14,941 nt of DNA, taken from assembly GCA_003021755.1 (NCBI GenBank), contig PXQZ01000015.1:1-14941 (forward strand). Direction: 5' to 3'. The stretch is from Halobacteriales archaeon QH_8_67_36. Lineage in GTDB: Archaea > Halobacteriota > Halobacteria > Halobacteriales > Haloarculaceae. Of this stretch, positions 7,888 to 13,902 are shown in pieces. The notes beneath the pieces were generated by a model that searched no databases, had not been told where the DNA came from, and saw nothing but the letters and a program-made list of their open reading frames with translations. Position 1 is the stretch's first letter; every line of letters starts with the position of its first letter. A program made the translations under genes and the position numbers.

Positions 7888-8195
7888 AGGTCGTGCTCGT
7901 CGGTTCGGACCCCGACCGCATGGTCGACGCGCTCGAATCGGAGGGTCACAGCGTCACTATCGCGGACGTTGGCAACCGACCCGGGCTGGAGGAGGCCGGC
8001 GTCCTCGACGCCGAGGTGTACCTGCTGACGGAGCTGTCACAGGCCACCTCCATCGTGGTCGCGAAGGACCTCAACCCCGGGCTGCGGGTCGTCGTCTACG
8101 CCGAGGGGTCACTGCCCGACTTCGCCAGCCGCCAGACCGACCTCGTCGTCGACCCCAGTCTGCTGAGTCCCGACGCGGTCACAGAAGAGCTCTGA
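7884..8195 (+). CDS. Small Rossmann-like protein of unknown function, third gene of the pyrG operon
   Basis: A 103-residue acidic protein. Its ATG overlaps the stop of the GMP synthase gene in ATGA (7884-7887), so it is translated from the same mRNA. It begins MKVVLVGSDPDRMVDALESE and continues to HSVTIADV, a beta-alpha-beta opening like the nucleotide-binding half of TrkA-N/RCK proteins, but without a complete GxGxxG loop. Later strands read VYLLTELSQATSIVVAKDL and LRVVVYAEG. I recognise it only as a conserved-looking haloarchaeal type with no known function; it may match one of the recent DUF families. Its fixed place after two glutamine-dependent nucleotide synthases suggests a link to nucleotide metabolism, but nothing in the sequence proves this. 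Confidence 0.88.
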   Translation: MKVVLVGSDPDRMVDALESEGHSVTIADVGNRPGLEEAGVLDAEVYLLTELSQATSIVVAKDLNPGLRVVVYAEGSLPDFASRQTDLVVDPSLLSPDAVTEEL

Positions 8196-8199
8196 CTGG

Positions 8200-8226
8200 A
8201 CTGGGGCCAACGCGTAACAACCCAGT
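8200..8226. terminator. Possible bidirectional terminator hairpin
   Basis: ACTGGG (8200-8205) pairs with CCCAGT (8221-8226), followed by TT, in the 31-bp gap between two converging genes. The stem is short and the call is tentative. Confidence 0.3.
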
Positions 8227-8855
8227 TTACAGCCGTTCGACCACGTCCGCGAGCTGTTGGCTCCCGTTCCGATTGAACGGGACGCCATGACCCATCGCGG
8301 CCACGTCGAAGCGGTGTCGTAGTTCAACACCCACGCCGAGGGGTGCAGTCGCCCGCTACGTTCGACCACGACGTCGCCCAAGAACGCGGCCGACAGTGAC
8401 TCGCTGACGTAGCTGACATGACCCGGCGTGTGACCGGGCGTGTCGTAGACGGTGAAACTCCCGACGGTGTCGCCGTCTTCGAGTGGTTCGACCGGGTTGT
8501 CGGGCGGCGAGACGAGGGGGCGGCCGAGTCGCTGGATGAGCCCCTTGCGTTTCGACAGCGGCGCTTTCCGCTCGCCCGTGACGAAGGGGGCGTCCGTCGC
8601 GCCGACGTAGATAGTCAGGCCCACGCCGTCGAACGTGGAGAGGCCGCCGACGTGGTCCATATCGTAGTGTGTCAGGAGAATCCGGTCGAGGTCACGTAGC
8701 TCGAACCCGGCATCGCGGAGCCCCCCGACGAGGGCGCTGGCGTGAAAGCCCGTCCCGCTGTCGACCAGCGTCAGCGCCCCGTCGTCGTCGGCGAGATAGG
8801 CGTTGGTTCCGGTGAGGTCGTACCACCACACGTCGTCGGCGAGCGGGGTTACCAT
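8227..8855 (-). pseudogene. Metallo-beta-lactamase-fold hydrolase, broken by a frameshifting deletion
   Basis: The first 182 residues from the ATG at 8855 are a good MBL-fold domain: opening MVTPLADDVWWYDL, metal motif THYDMDHVGG (H63, D65, D67, H68), GHTPGH (H142, H146) and FLGDVV (D161). The haloarchaeal-looking HPSAWVLNYDTA ends at about 8310. In that frame the next residues (STWPRWVMASRS) are unlike the family and run on to 8109, into the antisense of the operon gene. In a neighbouring frame the sequence resumes at 8313 as RFDVAAMGHGVPFNRNGSQQ and stops at 8227-8229; MGHG supplies the last metal histidine. Frame change plus abrupt joining suggests a short deletion of roughly 15-20 codons' worth, an estimate from memory of relatives. 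An upstream in-frame ATG at 8903 is less likely. Confidence 0.8.
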
Positions 8856-8910
8856 ACCGGGTCCTTTGGCTCCCGTGTGGAAAGTTCGCTCGAAAGCGGG
8901 CACCGCCGGC

Positions 8911-9735
8911 TCAAAACGGGAGCTGTGACCGGACGAACTGGTAAGCCGTCTTCCCCTTCGAAGGATTGCGAATCCACGCCATCTCCTCGTCGGTCAACTC
9001 GAAGTCGAAGATGGCCATGTTGGCCTCCAGATGCTCCCGGCTGGACGCCTTGGGGATGGCGGCGACGCCCTCTTGCTGTACCAACCACCGCAGCGCGACC
9101 TGTGCGGCGGACTTGTCGTAGCGGGTCCCGACCTGGACGAGTGCGGGGTCTGAAAGCACGCCGCCGCGGGCCAGCGGACTGTAGGCCGTCAGCAGGACGT
9201 CGTGGATGCGGCAGTAATCGAGCAGTTTCCGCTGGTCCCAGTAGGGATGGTACTGGACCTGGTCGGTGAGGACGGGGACCTCGGAGTGTTCGCGGGCCCG
9301 GTCCAGCCGGTCGGGCGAGAAGTTGCTGACGCCGATGTGGTCGACCACGCCGTCGTCGACGAGGTCGTTCATCGCGTCGATGGTCTCCGACAGCGGCGCC
9401 ATCCACGGGGTGTTGGGCCAGTGGATGAGCAGGCAATCGAGGTAGTCGGTCCCGAGTTCGTTCAGGCTCTCGCGGGTCGACCGCCGAACCGACCTCGCGT
9501 CGCGGTTCGAGCCGTCGAGCTTCGTCACGAGGAACACGTCCTCGCGGTCCACGTCAGCGGCCTCGATACCGAGGCCGACTTGACGCTCGTTGTCGTAGGC
9601 CTGTGCGGTGTCGACGTGGCGGTACCCCAGTTCCAGGGCGGTCTGGACCGTCTCGGTACACGTGGGGCCCGTCAGCTGCCAGGTTCCCAGTCCGAGTGCG
9701 GGGATCGAAGTGCCCTGAACCTCGATGTGTTCCAT
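8911..9735 (-). CDS. Aldo/keto reductase
   Basis: A 274-residue NADPH-dependent oxidoreductase with a TIM-barrel fold; substrates are probably aldehydes or ketones but cannot be told from sequence. The catalytic tetrad is visible: D42 and Y47 in DTAQAYDNE, K72 in VTKLDG and H105 in LLIHWP. Cofactor contacts appear in VSNFS, QVQYHP, AYSPLARGG and IPKASSREHLEAN. The protein is close to 2,5-diketogluconate reductase-like members in length and layout. The ATG at 9735 is chosen over the in-frame one at 9837 because the family starts near it and a TATA-like box lies 26 nt upstream. It is co-directional with the broken MBL gene 55 bp downstream, but each has a promoter-like element. Confidence 0.95.
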   Translation of the reverse strand: MEHIEVQGTSIPALGLGTWQLTGPTCTETVQTALELGYRHVDTAQAYDNERQVGLGIEAADVDREDVFLVTKLDGSNRDARSVRRSTRESLNELGTDYLDCLLIHWPNTPWMAPLSETIDAMNDLVDDGVVDHIGVSNFSPDRLDRAREHSEVPVLTDQVQYHPYWDQRKLLDYCRIHDVLLTAYSPLARGGVLSDPALVQVGTRYDKSAAQVALRWLVQQEGVAAIPKASSREHLEANMAIFDFELTDEEMAWIRNPSKGKTAYQFVRSQLPF

Positions 9736-9757
9736 ACTACCGATACTCCCGCCACCG

Positions 9758-9765
9758 GCATAACG
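9758..9765 (-). promoter_or_regulatory. TATA-like box of the aldo/keto reductase gene
   Basis: On the minus strand it reads CGTTATGC, about 26 nt before the ATG at 9735, fitting leaderless initiation. The spacer to the next gene upstream is only 49 bp. Confidence 0.4.
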
Positions 9766-9784
9766 GCGGTGCCAACAGCGAGGA

Positions 9785-10744
9785 CTAGCCTTCGAGGATG
9801 GTCCCGCCGGAGCCGACGGCGATGTCGGGCGAGCCACGGACCAGCGCCGTCATATTCGCGCCAGTCGGCGTCCGGTTCTGCGTCCAGCCGTCGGCCAGTT
9901 CGTACACTTTGCCGCCGCCGCCGACAGTGAGGCCGTCGTCGCCGTCAGTTACCTCGATGTCCCGGAGGTCGGCGTCACCGGTATCGGCCGGGGTCCACTC
10001 GCTGCCGTTCCAGTGGAACACCATCCCGCCGCCGCCGGAGACCCACACGTCGTCGAACCCGTCGCTGTCGACGCCATAGAAGTTGACGTCGGCGTCGGCA
10101 CGGCCGATCCTGTTCCACGCCGCGCCGTCCTGCGTTCGGAAGACCGACTTGTTGCCGTCGACGATGTGGCCCGACCGGTCGTCGAAGAAATCAACGGCGT
10201 TGATGGCCGCCCCGGAACCGGGGGTCACGTCGTCCCACGTCCGGTCCGCGCCGTTCTCGAAGGAGTAGTACGTCTTCCCCGAGTCGCCGGCGACGTAGAC
10301 GTTCGCCTCGCCGGCCGCGCCGGTGACGGAGACGTCGTTGAAGTTGTTGGTCGCGTCGTCGGGTGCGCTGTGGTCGGTGAGGACGCCAGTCGAGACGTCG
10401 TACTCGCCGATGGCGCCGGAGCTACCGACGAACCAGAGCGCCTCGCCGTCGTCGGTCACGTCCGCGCCGTAGAGGTCGTTGCCGTTGCCGGTCGGCCCGC
10501 CGTCCAGAACCTTCTTCCAGCCCCCGGCGGTCCGTTCGAGGACGACACCGCCGCCGCCCACGGCGTACGCGCCCGCGTCGATGGACACGACGTCGTGGAG
10601 GGTGTTTGCGGTCGGTGCGCTCACCGACTGCCACTCGCTGCTCGCGGCGGCGCTCCCGGAGAGGGCCGCCGTTCCTATCGTCGCTGTCAGCGACGCGCCG
10701 ATACCTTCGAGGACGCTGCGTCTGGATACGGAGCGGTCGGACAT
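9785..10744 (-). CDS. Tat-exported beta-propeller protein of unknown function
   Basis: A 319-residue secreted or surface protein. The N-terminus carries a twin-arginine signal, SVSRRSVLEGIG (R8-R9), a hydrophobic Ala/Gly/Thr stretch and a likely cleavage zone near SGSAAASS (29-36). The mature part consists of about seven repeats of 30-45 residues, near 48-80, 90-122, 136-171, 181-213, 221-252, 259-289 and 298-318. Each has a (A/V/F)VG(G/S)(G/S)G-type turn followed by a strand and often a Trp (GGWKKV, GSEWTP, DGWTQN), typical of propeller blades of the YCF48/WD-like kind. The last repeat is short and could be completed by EWQSVSAP from the N-terminus. There is no lipobox Cys and no sortase-type tail. 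Ligand and role are unknown. The ATG at 10744 is chosen so the Tat motif sits near the N-terminus. Confidence 0.87.
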   Translation of the reverse strand: MSDRSVSRRSVLEGIGASLTATIGTAALSGSAAASSEWQSVSAPTANTLHDVVSIDAGAYAVGGGGVVLERTAGGWKKVLDGGPTGNGNDLYGADVTDDGEALWFVGSSGAIGEYDVSTGVLTDHSAPDDATNNFNDVSVTGAAGEANVYVAGDSGKTYYSFENGADRTWDDVTPGSGAAINAVDFFDDRSGHIVDGNKSVFRTQDGAAWNRIGRADADVNFYGVDSDGFDDVWVSGGGGMVFHWNGSEWTPADTGDADLRDIEVTDGDDGLTVGGGGKVYELADGWTQNRTPTGANMTALVRGSPDIAVGSGGTILEG

Positions 10745-10907
10745 TGCGTTCGAAGGATGTGTCCGGTCCCACTTCAAGGGGGTTCGCCGTTAACGCCGAT
10801 TTGGGCGGTTCAAAACCGTTGTACGGCCGCAATTCGAACATATCAGACGGCTCTCCGGCCGGAATTTCACACCTCACTGCGGGCCGGACAGCGTGTCGGT
10901 AAACCCG

Positions 10908-10972
10908 GCTAAAACGAGTGAAACGACCGAACGGTGACGGTCAAACGCCCGCTGAGCGAGTCGTTTTCACTC
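10908..10972 (-). terminator. Stem-loop and T-run at the 3' end of the MoaB-like gene
   Basis: GTCGTTTTCACTC (10960-10972) pairs with GAGTGAAACGAC (10916-10927), leaving one bulged base. On the minus strand the second arm is followed by TCGTTTTAG. The stop codon of the MoaB-like gene lies inside the first arm. It is a candidate terminator. Confidence 0.4.
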
Positions 10973-11722
10973 CTCCAGCTGGGCGAGGAGTTCGGGCGCT
11001 TCGGTGGCCAGAATCTCCCTGACCGCAAGCGCCGCCGCCTCGGCGTCGCCGGGCAGACAGAAAACGAGCGTTCCGTCGCTGACGCCGGCCGCCGACCGGA
11101 CGCCGACGATACCGGTTCCGACGTGGTCGGACAGGCGGGCGCGGAACGCCTCGCCGAAGCCCGGCAGCGCTTTCTCCAGCAGCGGGTGGACCGCTTCGAC
11201 GGCCATCTCGTCGGCCGCCAGCCCGACGCCGCCGACGGTGACGACGACGTCGATGGCCGCCCGGCCCACCAGCGTGTCGACCATCTGCTGGATGCCGTCG
11301 TAGCCGCCCCGGAGCCGTTCGCGGCGCACGACAGCGTGCCCGGCCGTCTCGAACGCCGCCGTCACGGCGTCTTCGAGGGCAGCCCGGTCGTCCGCCACCG
11401 TCACTACGGCCACGTCGACGGACCGAGCCGGCGTGGCCGCCTTCGATGCCGGTGGCGCCGTCTCGGCCGCCGGGGCGTCGACCGCGGCAGCCGTTTCCCC
11501 GGGGTCGCCGAGCGGGTCGTCGACTGCGGTCTCGTCGCTTTCGCCGGATTCCGCAGCCAGCGGGTCGTCGGTGGCCGTCTCCGCATCGGTCCCGACGGTG
11601 TCCGCTCCGTTCCCCTCGGCGTCCGACACAGCGTCGTCCGCTGTGGTGTCCGTCGACTCCGCGTCCGACTCGTGGTCGGTCGTGGGGCCGCGGCGCGTGT
11701 CGCGGGACTGGAAATCGACCAT
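10967..11722 (-). CDS. Divergent MoaB/Mog-like molybdopterin-binding protein with long acidic N-terminal tail
   Basis: A 251-residue protein in two parts. Residues 1-100 are a low-complexity, probably disordered acidic tail rich in Asp, Thr, Ala and Glu. Residues 102-251 match the MoCF/MoaB fold: VVVTVGGVGLAADEMAVEAV aligns with the usual TTGGTG...RD-TPEAV loop, PGFGEAFR with the usual PGFGELFR, and AAGVSDGTLVFCLPG with the substrate-binding loop near the C-terminus. Catalytic MoaB/MogA proteins adenylate molybdopterin during molybdenum cofactor synthesis. Here the N-terminal SDSR and D-x-SG motifs are replaced (VTVADDRAALEDAV) and TTGGTG is TVGGVG, so this may be a paralogue with altered activity. 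The promoter is the TATA-like box at 11744-11753. No other molybdenum genes are near. Confidence 0.85.
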   Translation of the reverse strand: MVDFQSRDTRRGPTTDHESDAESTDTTADDAVSDAEGNGADTVGTDAETATDDPLAAESGESDETAVDDPLGDPGETAAAVDAPAAETAPPASKAATPARSVDVAVVTVADDRAALEDAVTAAFETAGHAVVRRERLRGGYDGIQQMVDTLVGRAAIDVVVTVGGVGLAADEMAVEAVHPLLEKALPGFGEAFRARLSDHVGTGIVGVRSAAGVSDGTLVFCLPGDAEAAALAVREILATEAPELLAQLEE

Positions 11723-11743
11723 ACCTGACCAACGGCCACGGCC

Positions 11744-11753
11744 GCTAAAACGG
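11744..11753 (-). promoter_or_regulatory. TATA-like box of the MoaB-like gene
   Basis: On the minus strand it reads CCGTTTTAGC, centred about 27 nt before the ATG at 11722. It forms one half of a divergent promoter pair with 11811-11820. Confidence 0.5.
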
Positions 11754-11810
11754 TTCCCCCGGGCGTCACTTCCGACTCATTTGGGTAACGGCTACGGGCT
11801 TCAGTCCGGA

Positions 11811-11820
11811 ATTTTTATAC
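11811..11820 (+). promoter_or_regulatory. TATA box of the 53-residue C2H2-type gene
   Basis: ATTTTTATAC is the best TATA box in the window, centred about 28 nt before the ATG at 11844. It selects that ATG over the one at 11833, which lies too close to the box for leaderless initiation. Confidence 0.65.
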
Positions 11821-11843
11821 TGTGAACTGCCAATGCGGGCTGT

Positions 11844-12005
11844 ATGCAAGGGGTTCACCACGTGGTGTGTCACGACTGCCCGTTCGAAGGGCTCTACGAG
11901 TCGGCGAGAACTGCGACCGGGGCACGCAAGAACCACGAACACAAGCGAAACCACCGCGTCAGTTACCTCGAAATCGACCGTCCGGAGCCGCTCCCCGGCG
12001 TCTGA
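11844..12005 (+). CDS. 53-residue C2H2-type putative zinc-binding mini-protein
   Basis: A very short gene. The frame from the ATG at 11844 gives 53 residues. It opens MQGVHHVVCHDCPFEGLYES and has the pattern C9-x2-C12-x18-H31-x5-H37, with a further His at 33, then RVSYLEI in place of a final strand. This is the usual layout of haloarchaeal small single-zinc-finger proteins, with a long alpha-helical middle. The perfectly placed TATA box (11811-11820) and the zinc-ligand pattern support it over the overlapping frames, which are Arg/Ser/Pro-rich and featureless. Function is unknown; such proteins may bind nucleic acid or protein partners. It is divergent from the MoaB-like gene. Confidence 0.78.
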   Translation: MQGVHHVVCHDCPFEGLYESARTATGARKNHEHKRNHRVSYLEIDRPEPLPGV

Positions 12006-12062
12006 GCGGCATCCCGACGCCCCGCGTGACCGCCGGGCGTCGCCGGAACCGACCGACCGCCA

Positions 12063-12071
12063 GTGTTTTGC
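12063..12071 (+). promoter_or_regulatory. Possible TATA-like box before the 37-codon ORF
   Basis: GTGTTTTGC lies about 28 nt before an ATG at 12095, the distance expected for leaderless initiation. It is weak in sequence. Confidence 0.3.
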
Positions 12072-12094
12072 GGCCGCTGACCCGACGAGTACGT

Positions 12095-12208
12095 ATGCAG
12101 GCAGTGCAGGCCCCCATCCGAATCAGGCCGGCCGCGCCACGGCCGTGGCGGGCGACGACCCGTTCGGGCCGACCCTCGGTCCCGCAGGCAGGTGCGTTCG
12201 ATGGGTAG
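12095..12208 (+). CDS. Possible 37-residue leader peptide
   Basis: The frame from the ATG at 12095 encodes 37 residues, basic and Pro/Ala-rich (MQAVQAPIRIRPAAPRPWRA at the start). It resembles no protein family I know, and its composition is like random high-GC sequence. Two things favour it: the TATA-like box at 12063-12071 places the transcription start here, and its stop codon (12206-12208) overlaps the start of the next gene (12201), which has a Shine-Dalgarno-like AGGTG. That arrangement would allow translation coupling. It may equally be just the 5' untranslated region of the next gene. Low confidence. Confidence 0.25.
   Translation: MQAVQAPIRIRPAAPRPWRATTRSGRPSVPQAGAFDG
12186..12193 (+). 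promoter_or_regulatory. Shine-Dalgarno-like site before the two-helix membrane protein
   Basis: The site contains AGGTG (12189-12193), complementary to the 16S rRNA 3' end, with seven bases before the ATG at 12201. It is unusual here because most genes in the window look leaderless. It favours 12201 over the GTG at 12192. Confidence 0.45.
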
Positions 12209-12494
12209 CGACGGCGACCAGGACGACGGCTACGTCCACCGCCCCAGCGGCGAACCGCCCCGGCAGGCCGAAACCAGCGAGGAGTTCGGCCGCGAGGGAT
12301 GGGTGCTCGTCGCCATGATCGTATTCGGCTTTCTCGTCATCCCCACCGCGATCCTCCTGCTGCCGGCCGCACAGGGGGTCGTCCGGTCGCTCGGGTTGAC
12401 GCTACGTGCCGCCTATCTGGCGCTGCCGCTCGTTCCGGCGTTCCTCCTCGGAGCCGTCGCGGTGTGGTCGGCGCTGCGCTCGCGCCGCTCGTAA
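12201..12494 (+). CDS. Small two-helix membrane protein of unknown function
   Basis: A 97-residue protein. Residues 1-30 are hydrophilic and acidic (MGSDGDQDDGYVHRPSGEPP, then QAETSEEFG). Two hydrophobic segments follow, near 33-54 (GWVLVAMIVFGFLVIPTAIL) and 67-90, and a short basic tail (LRSRRS) ends the protein. The positive tail would sit in the cytoplasm by the positive-inside rule, and with two helices the N-terminus would too. I do not recognise the family. Its start is set by the Shine-Dalgarno-like AGGTG at 12189-12193. It is followed directly by a decayed histidine-kinase fragment on the same strand. Confidence 0.75.
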   Translation: MGSDGDQDDGYVHRPSGEPPRQAETSEEFGREGWVLVAMIVFGFLVIPTAILLLPAAQGVVRSLGLTLRAAYLALPLVPAFLLGAVAVWSALRSRRS

Positions 12495-12609
12495 TATCGG
12501 CGTCGATACCCGGCAGCGAACGTTTGTACTATCGTCTACCGACCGTCGAACGAACGGTTCCCTCGCAGTGGTCCTGCTGGCCGCCGTCGTCACGCTGGTG
12601 TAGCCGGAC

Positions 12610-12835
12610 GGCCCACCGACTCGTCCAGCGCGGCGGAGAAGTCGTCGCCGACGGGACCACCACGCTGGTCCCGGCGTGGGGGCTGGCTCGCTGGGGAGGA
12701 GACGCCGCTCCAAGACGGCTCCGGCGTCGGACTCTGGCTCGTCAAGCGGGCTGCACCGGCGACGGCACGCTCTCCTCCGTCGACGGTCCGGGAACGACCG
12801 TCGGGATAGCACTCCCGGTGCCGACGCGGTCGGTG
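12610..12835 (+). pseudogene. Decayed C-terminal remnant of a sensor histidine kinase
   Basis: Fragments of a HATPase domain lie in order but in different frames. HRLVQRGGEVVADG (from about 12617) resembles the strand leading to the G1 box. GEETPLQDGSGVGLWLVKR (12693-12749, a second frame) is the typical G2 region of haloarchaeal kinases. GDGTLSSVDGPGTTVGIALP (first frame, about 12759-12818) is the last strand pair. The DxGxGIP box is lost and at least two frame changes are needed, so no functional kinase is made. An isolated hydrophobic SLAVVLLAAVVTLV before a stop at 12601-12603 could be a former membrane segment. No phospho-acceptor His domain remains. It is the only recognisable content of the 378-bp gap 12495-12872. 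Confidence 0.6.
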
Positions 12836-12872
12836 AGTGTCGATGTGGAACCGGAACCGGCCCGAACGGGGC

Positions 12873-13424
12873 CTACCGTTCCTCGTCCCGCTGCATCGCG
12901 ATTTCGAACCACGGGCAGAGACGGAGCTGGCGGTAGTACTCGGGGTGCCGGTCAAGCCGGTCGTAGGGCACCCACATGAGGCCGTCGACCTCTTCGGGGT
13001 TCGGGTCGAGCGCCGTGTCGGTGAGCGTCGCCTGCAGGACCGCACAGACCTCCCACTCCAGGCCGGCGTTCTCGTAGTAGCGCTTGTACTCGAAGCGGTC
13101 GGTCACTCGGAGGTCATCGTACTGGTCCGGCGTGATGCCGAGTTCCTCTTCGAGACGCTCCTCGGTCGCCTCGGCCTGGGTCTGCCCCTCGACGGGGTGG
13201 GAGGCGACGGTGCCGTCCCAGTGGGTGTCCCAGAGGCGTTTGTCGGCGGCGCGCTGGGCCAGCAGAACGTTGCCGTCCTCGTCGAACAGGAGCGCGGTGA
13301 AAGCCCGGTGACGGATGCCATCGCCGGTGTGGGCGTCGAGCCGGTTGACCGTCCCCTGGGGAGTGTCGTCGGCGTCGACCGCGATTACGTCCTGTTCGGC
13401 GTTTTCGTGAGTCTCGGCGGTCAT
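12873..13424 (-). CDS. idi: Type-1 isopentenyl-diphosphate isomerase homologue (Nudix fold)
   Basis: A 183-residue Nudix-fold protein. Type-1 Idi converts isopentenyl and dimethylallyl diphosphate, the precursors of archaeal ether lipids and carotenoids. Metal ligands expected from the E. coli enzyme are visible: H32 and H39 (HTGDGIRH), H76 (ASHP), E123 and E125 (EWEVC). The position of the catalytic cysteine (E. coli NSVCGHP) is GTVASHP here, with A74 instead. The Nudix-like segment is GQTQAEATEERLEEELGI. The C-terminus YYRQLRLCPWFEIAMQRD is also typical of Idi. The ATG at 13424 is chosen over 13436 because the TATA-like GTAAG (13449-13453) lies 27 nt before it but only 15 before the other. 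It may be a related Nudix hydrolase if the missing cysteine abolishes isomerase activity. Confidence 0.85.
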   Translation of the reverse strand: MTAETHENAEQDVIAVDADDTPQGTVNRLDAHTGDGIRHRAFTALLFDEDGNVLLAQRAADKRLWDTHWDGTVASHPVEGQTQAEATEERLEEELGITPDQYDDLRVTDRFEYKRYYENAGLEWEVCAVLQATLTDTALDPNPEEVDGLMWVPYDRLDRHPEYYRQLRLCPWFEIAMQRDEER

Positions 13425-13447
13425 GGTTGCTAGCATACCCGGTGGTG

Positions 13448-13456
13448 TCTTACGCG
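13448..13456 (-). promoter_or_regulatory. TATA-like box of the idi homologue
   Basis: On the minus strand it reads CGCGTAAGA, centred about 27 nt before the ATG at 13424. It decides between two in-frame ATGs. Confidence 0.4.
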
Positions 13457-13519
13457 CTTCGACTTTCTGCGGGGGAAATCACCGGTGGCTCGCCCCGCAG
13501 GGCCGACAGGCCGCCGTCC

Positions 13520-13570
13520 GGTCTACTATATATCATCGTAGCAACTCGTGGATATCTGTAAATAAGTTAT
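13520..13570. other. AT-rich island between the idi homologue and tRNA-Ile
   Basis: This stretch is far more AT-rich than its surroundings and contains TACTATATATCATC and GTAAATAAGTTATG. Both could be TATA boxes on the plus strand, but no convincing protein follows. The 270-bp gap has no other gene I can support. Confidence 0.5.
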
Positions 13571-13710
13571 GACTGTAGTTGAACAAATCCGTGTGGGCCT
13601 CTCACACCGAAGACGATCACAACGGTCGTTAGAAGCGTTCGGACCGAAGACGAAACGGTTGGGGAGTCGCGGCCCCAGTTTCCGTGGACAGCGTCCGATT
13701 GGGGAAGAGG

Positions 13711-13784
13711 TGGGCCAACTCGGATTTGAACCGAGAGCCTCCCGGTTATCAGCCGAGCGCTCAACCTGATTGAGCTATTGGCCC
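13711..13784 (-). tRNA. tRNA-Ile (anticodon GAU)
   Basis: The minus strand folds as a 74-nt tRNA. The acceptor stem is GGGCCAA with TTGGCCC, plus discriminator A. The D-arm region is AGCTCAATCAGGTTGAGC, the anticodon loop CTGATAA carries GAT, and the T arm is CTCGG-TTCAAAT-CCGAG. There is no encoded CCA; the next bases are CCTCTTCC. It decodes AUC and AUU isoleucine codons. A strong TATA-like element lies upstream at 13811-13824. It stands alone, not next to 16S rRNA. Confidence 0.95.
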
Positions 13785-13810
13785 GTGCGAGCGCACCAGA
13801 GTGTACCCGA

Positions 13811-13824
13811 GGGGTATAGAAAAG
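13811..13824 (-). promoter_or_regulatory. Promoter of tRNA-Ile
   Basis: On the minus strand it reads CTTTTCTATACCCC, with the box centred about 34 nt before the tRNA 5' end. That leaves a short 5' leader for RNase P to remove. Confidence 0.55.
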
Positions 13825-13902
13825 GGTGACGTTTCGCCACCGACGGCGTGAAACCGCAACAGGGGAGCTACCTGTCGTTCTCGTGTCAGTCGTCGCCCGC
13901 AG

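Noticed and set aside
10941..11732. 263-codon Arg/Gly-rich minus-strand frame
   Set aside because: The overlapping 10967-11722 frame has a recognisable MoaB domain and matching promoter; this one has none.
11833..12318. 161-codon frame starting just before the mini-protein
   Set aside because: Thr/Arg/Ser/Pro-rich with no family features; the 53-residue frame from 11844 has zinc-ligand pattern and correct promoter spacing.
13569..13769. 66-codon plus-strand frame ending in the tRNA
   Set aside because: Its C-terminal GFEPRASRLSAERST is the complement of the tRNA T and anticodon arms, a classic false gene.
13400..13800. tRNA-Ile as the attachment site of an integrated element
   Set aside because: No integrase, no repeated 3' tRNA fragment and no accessory genes in the window; the AT-rich island alone is not enough.
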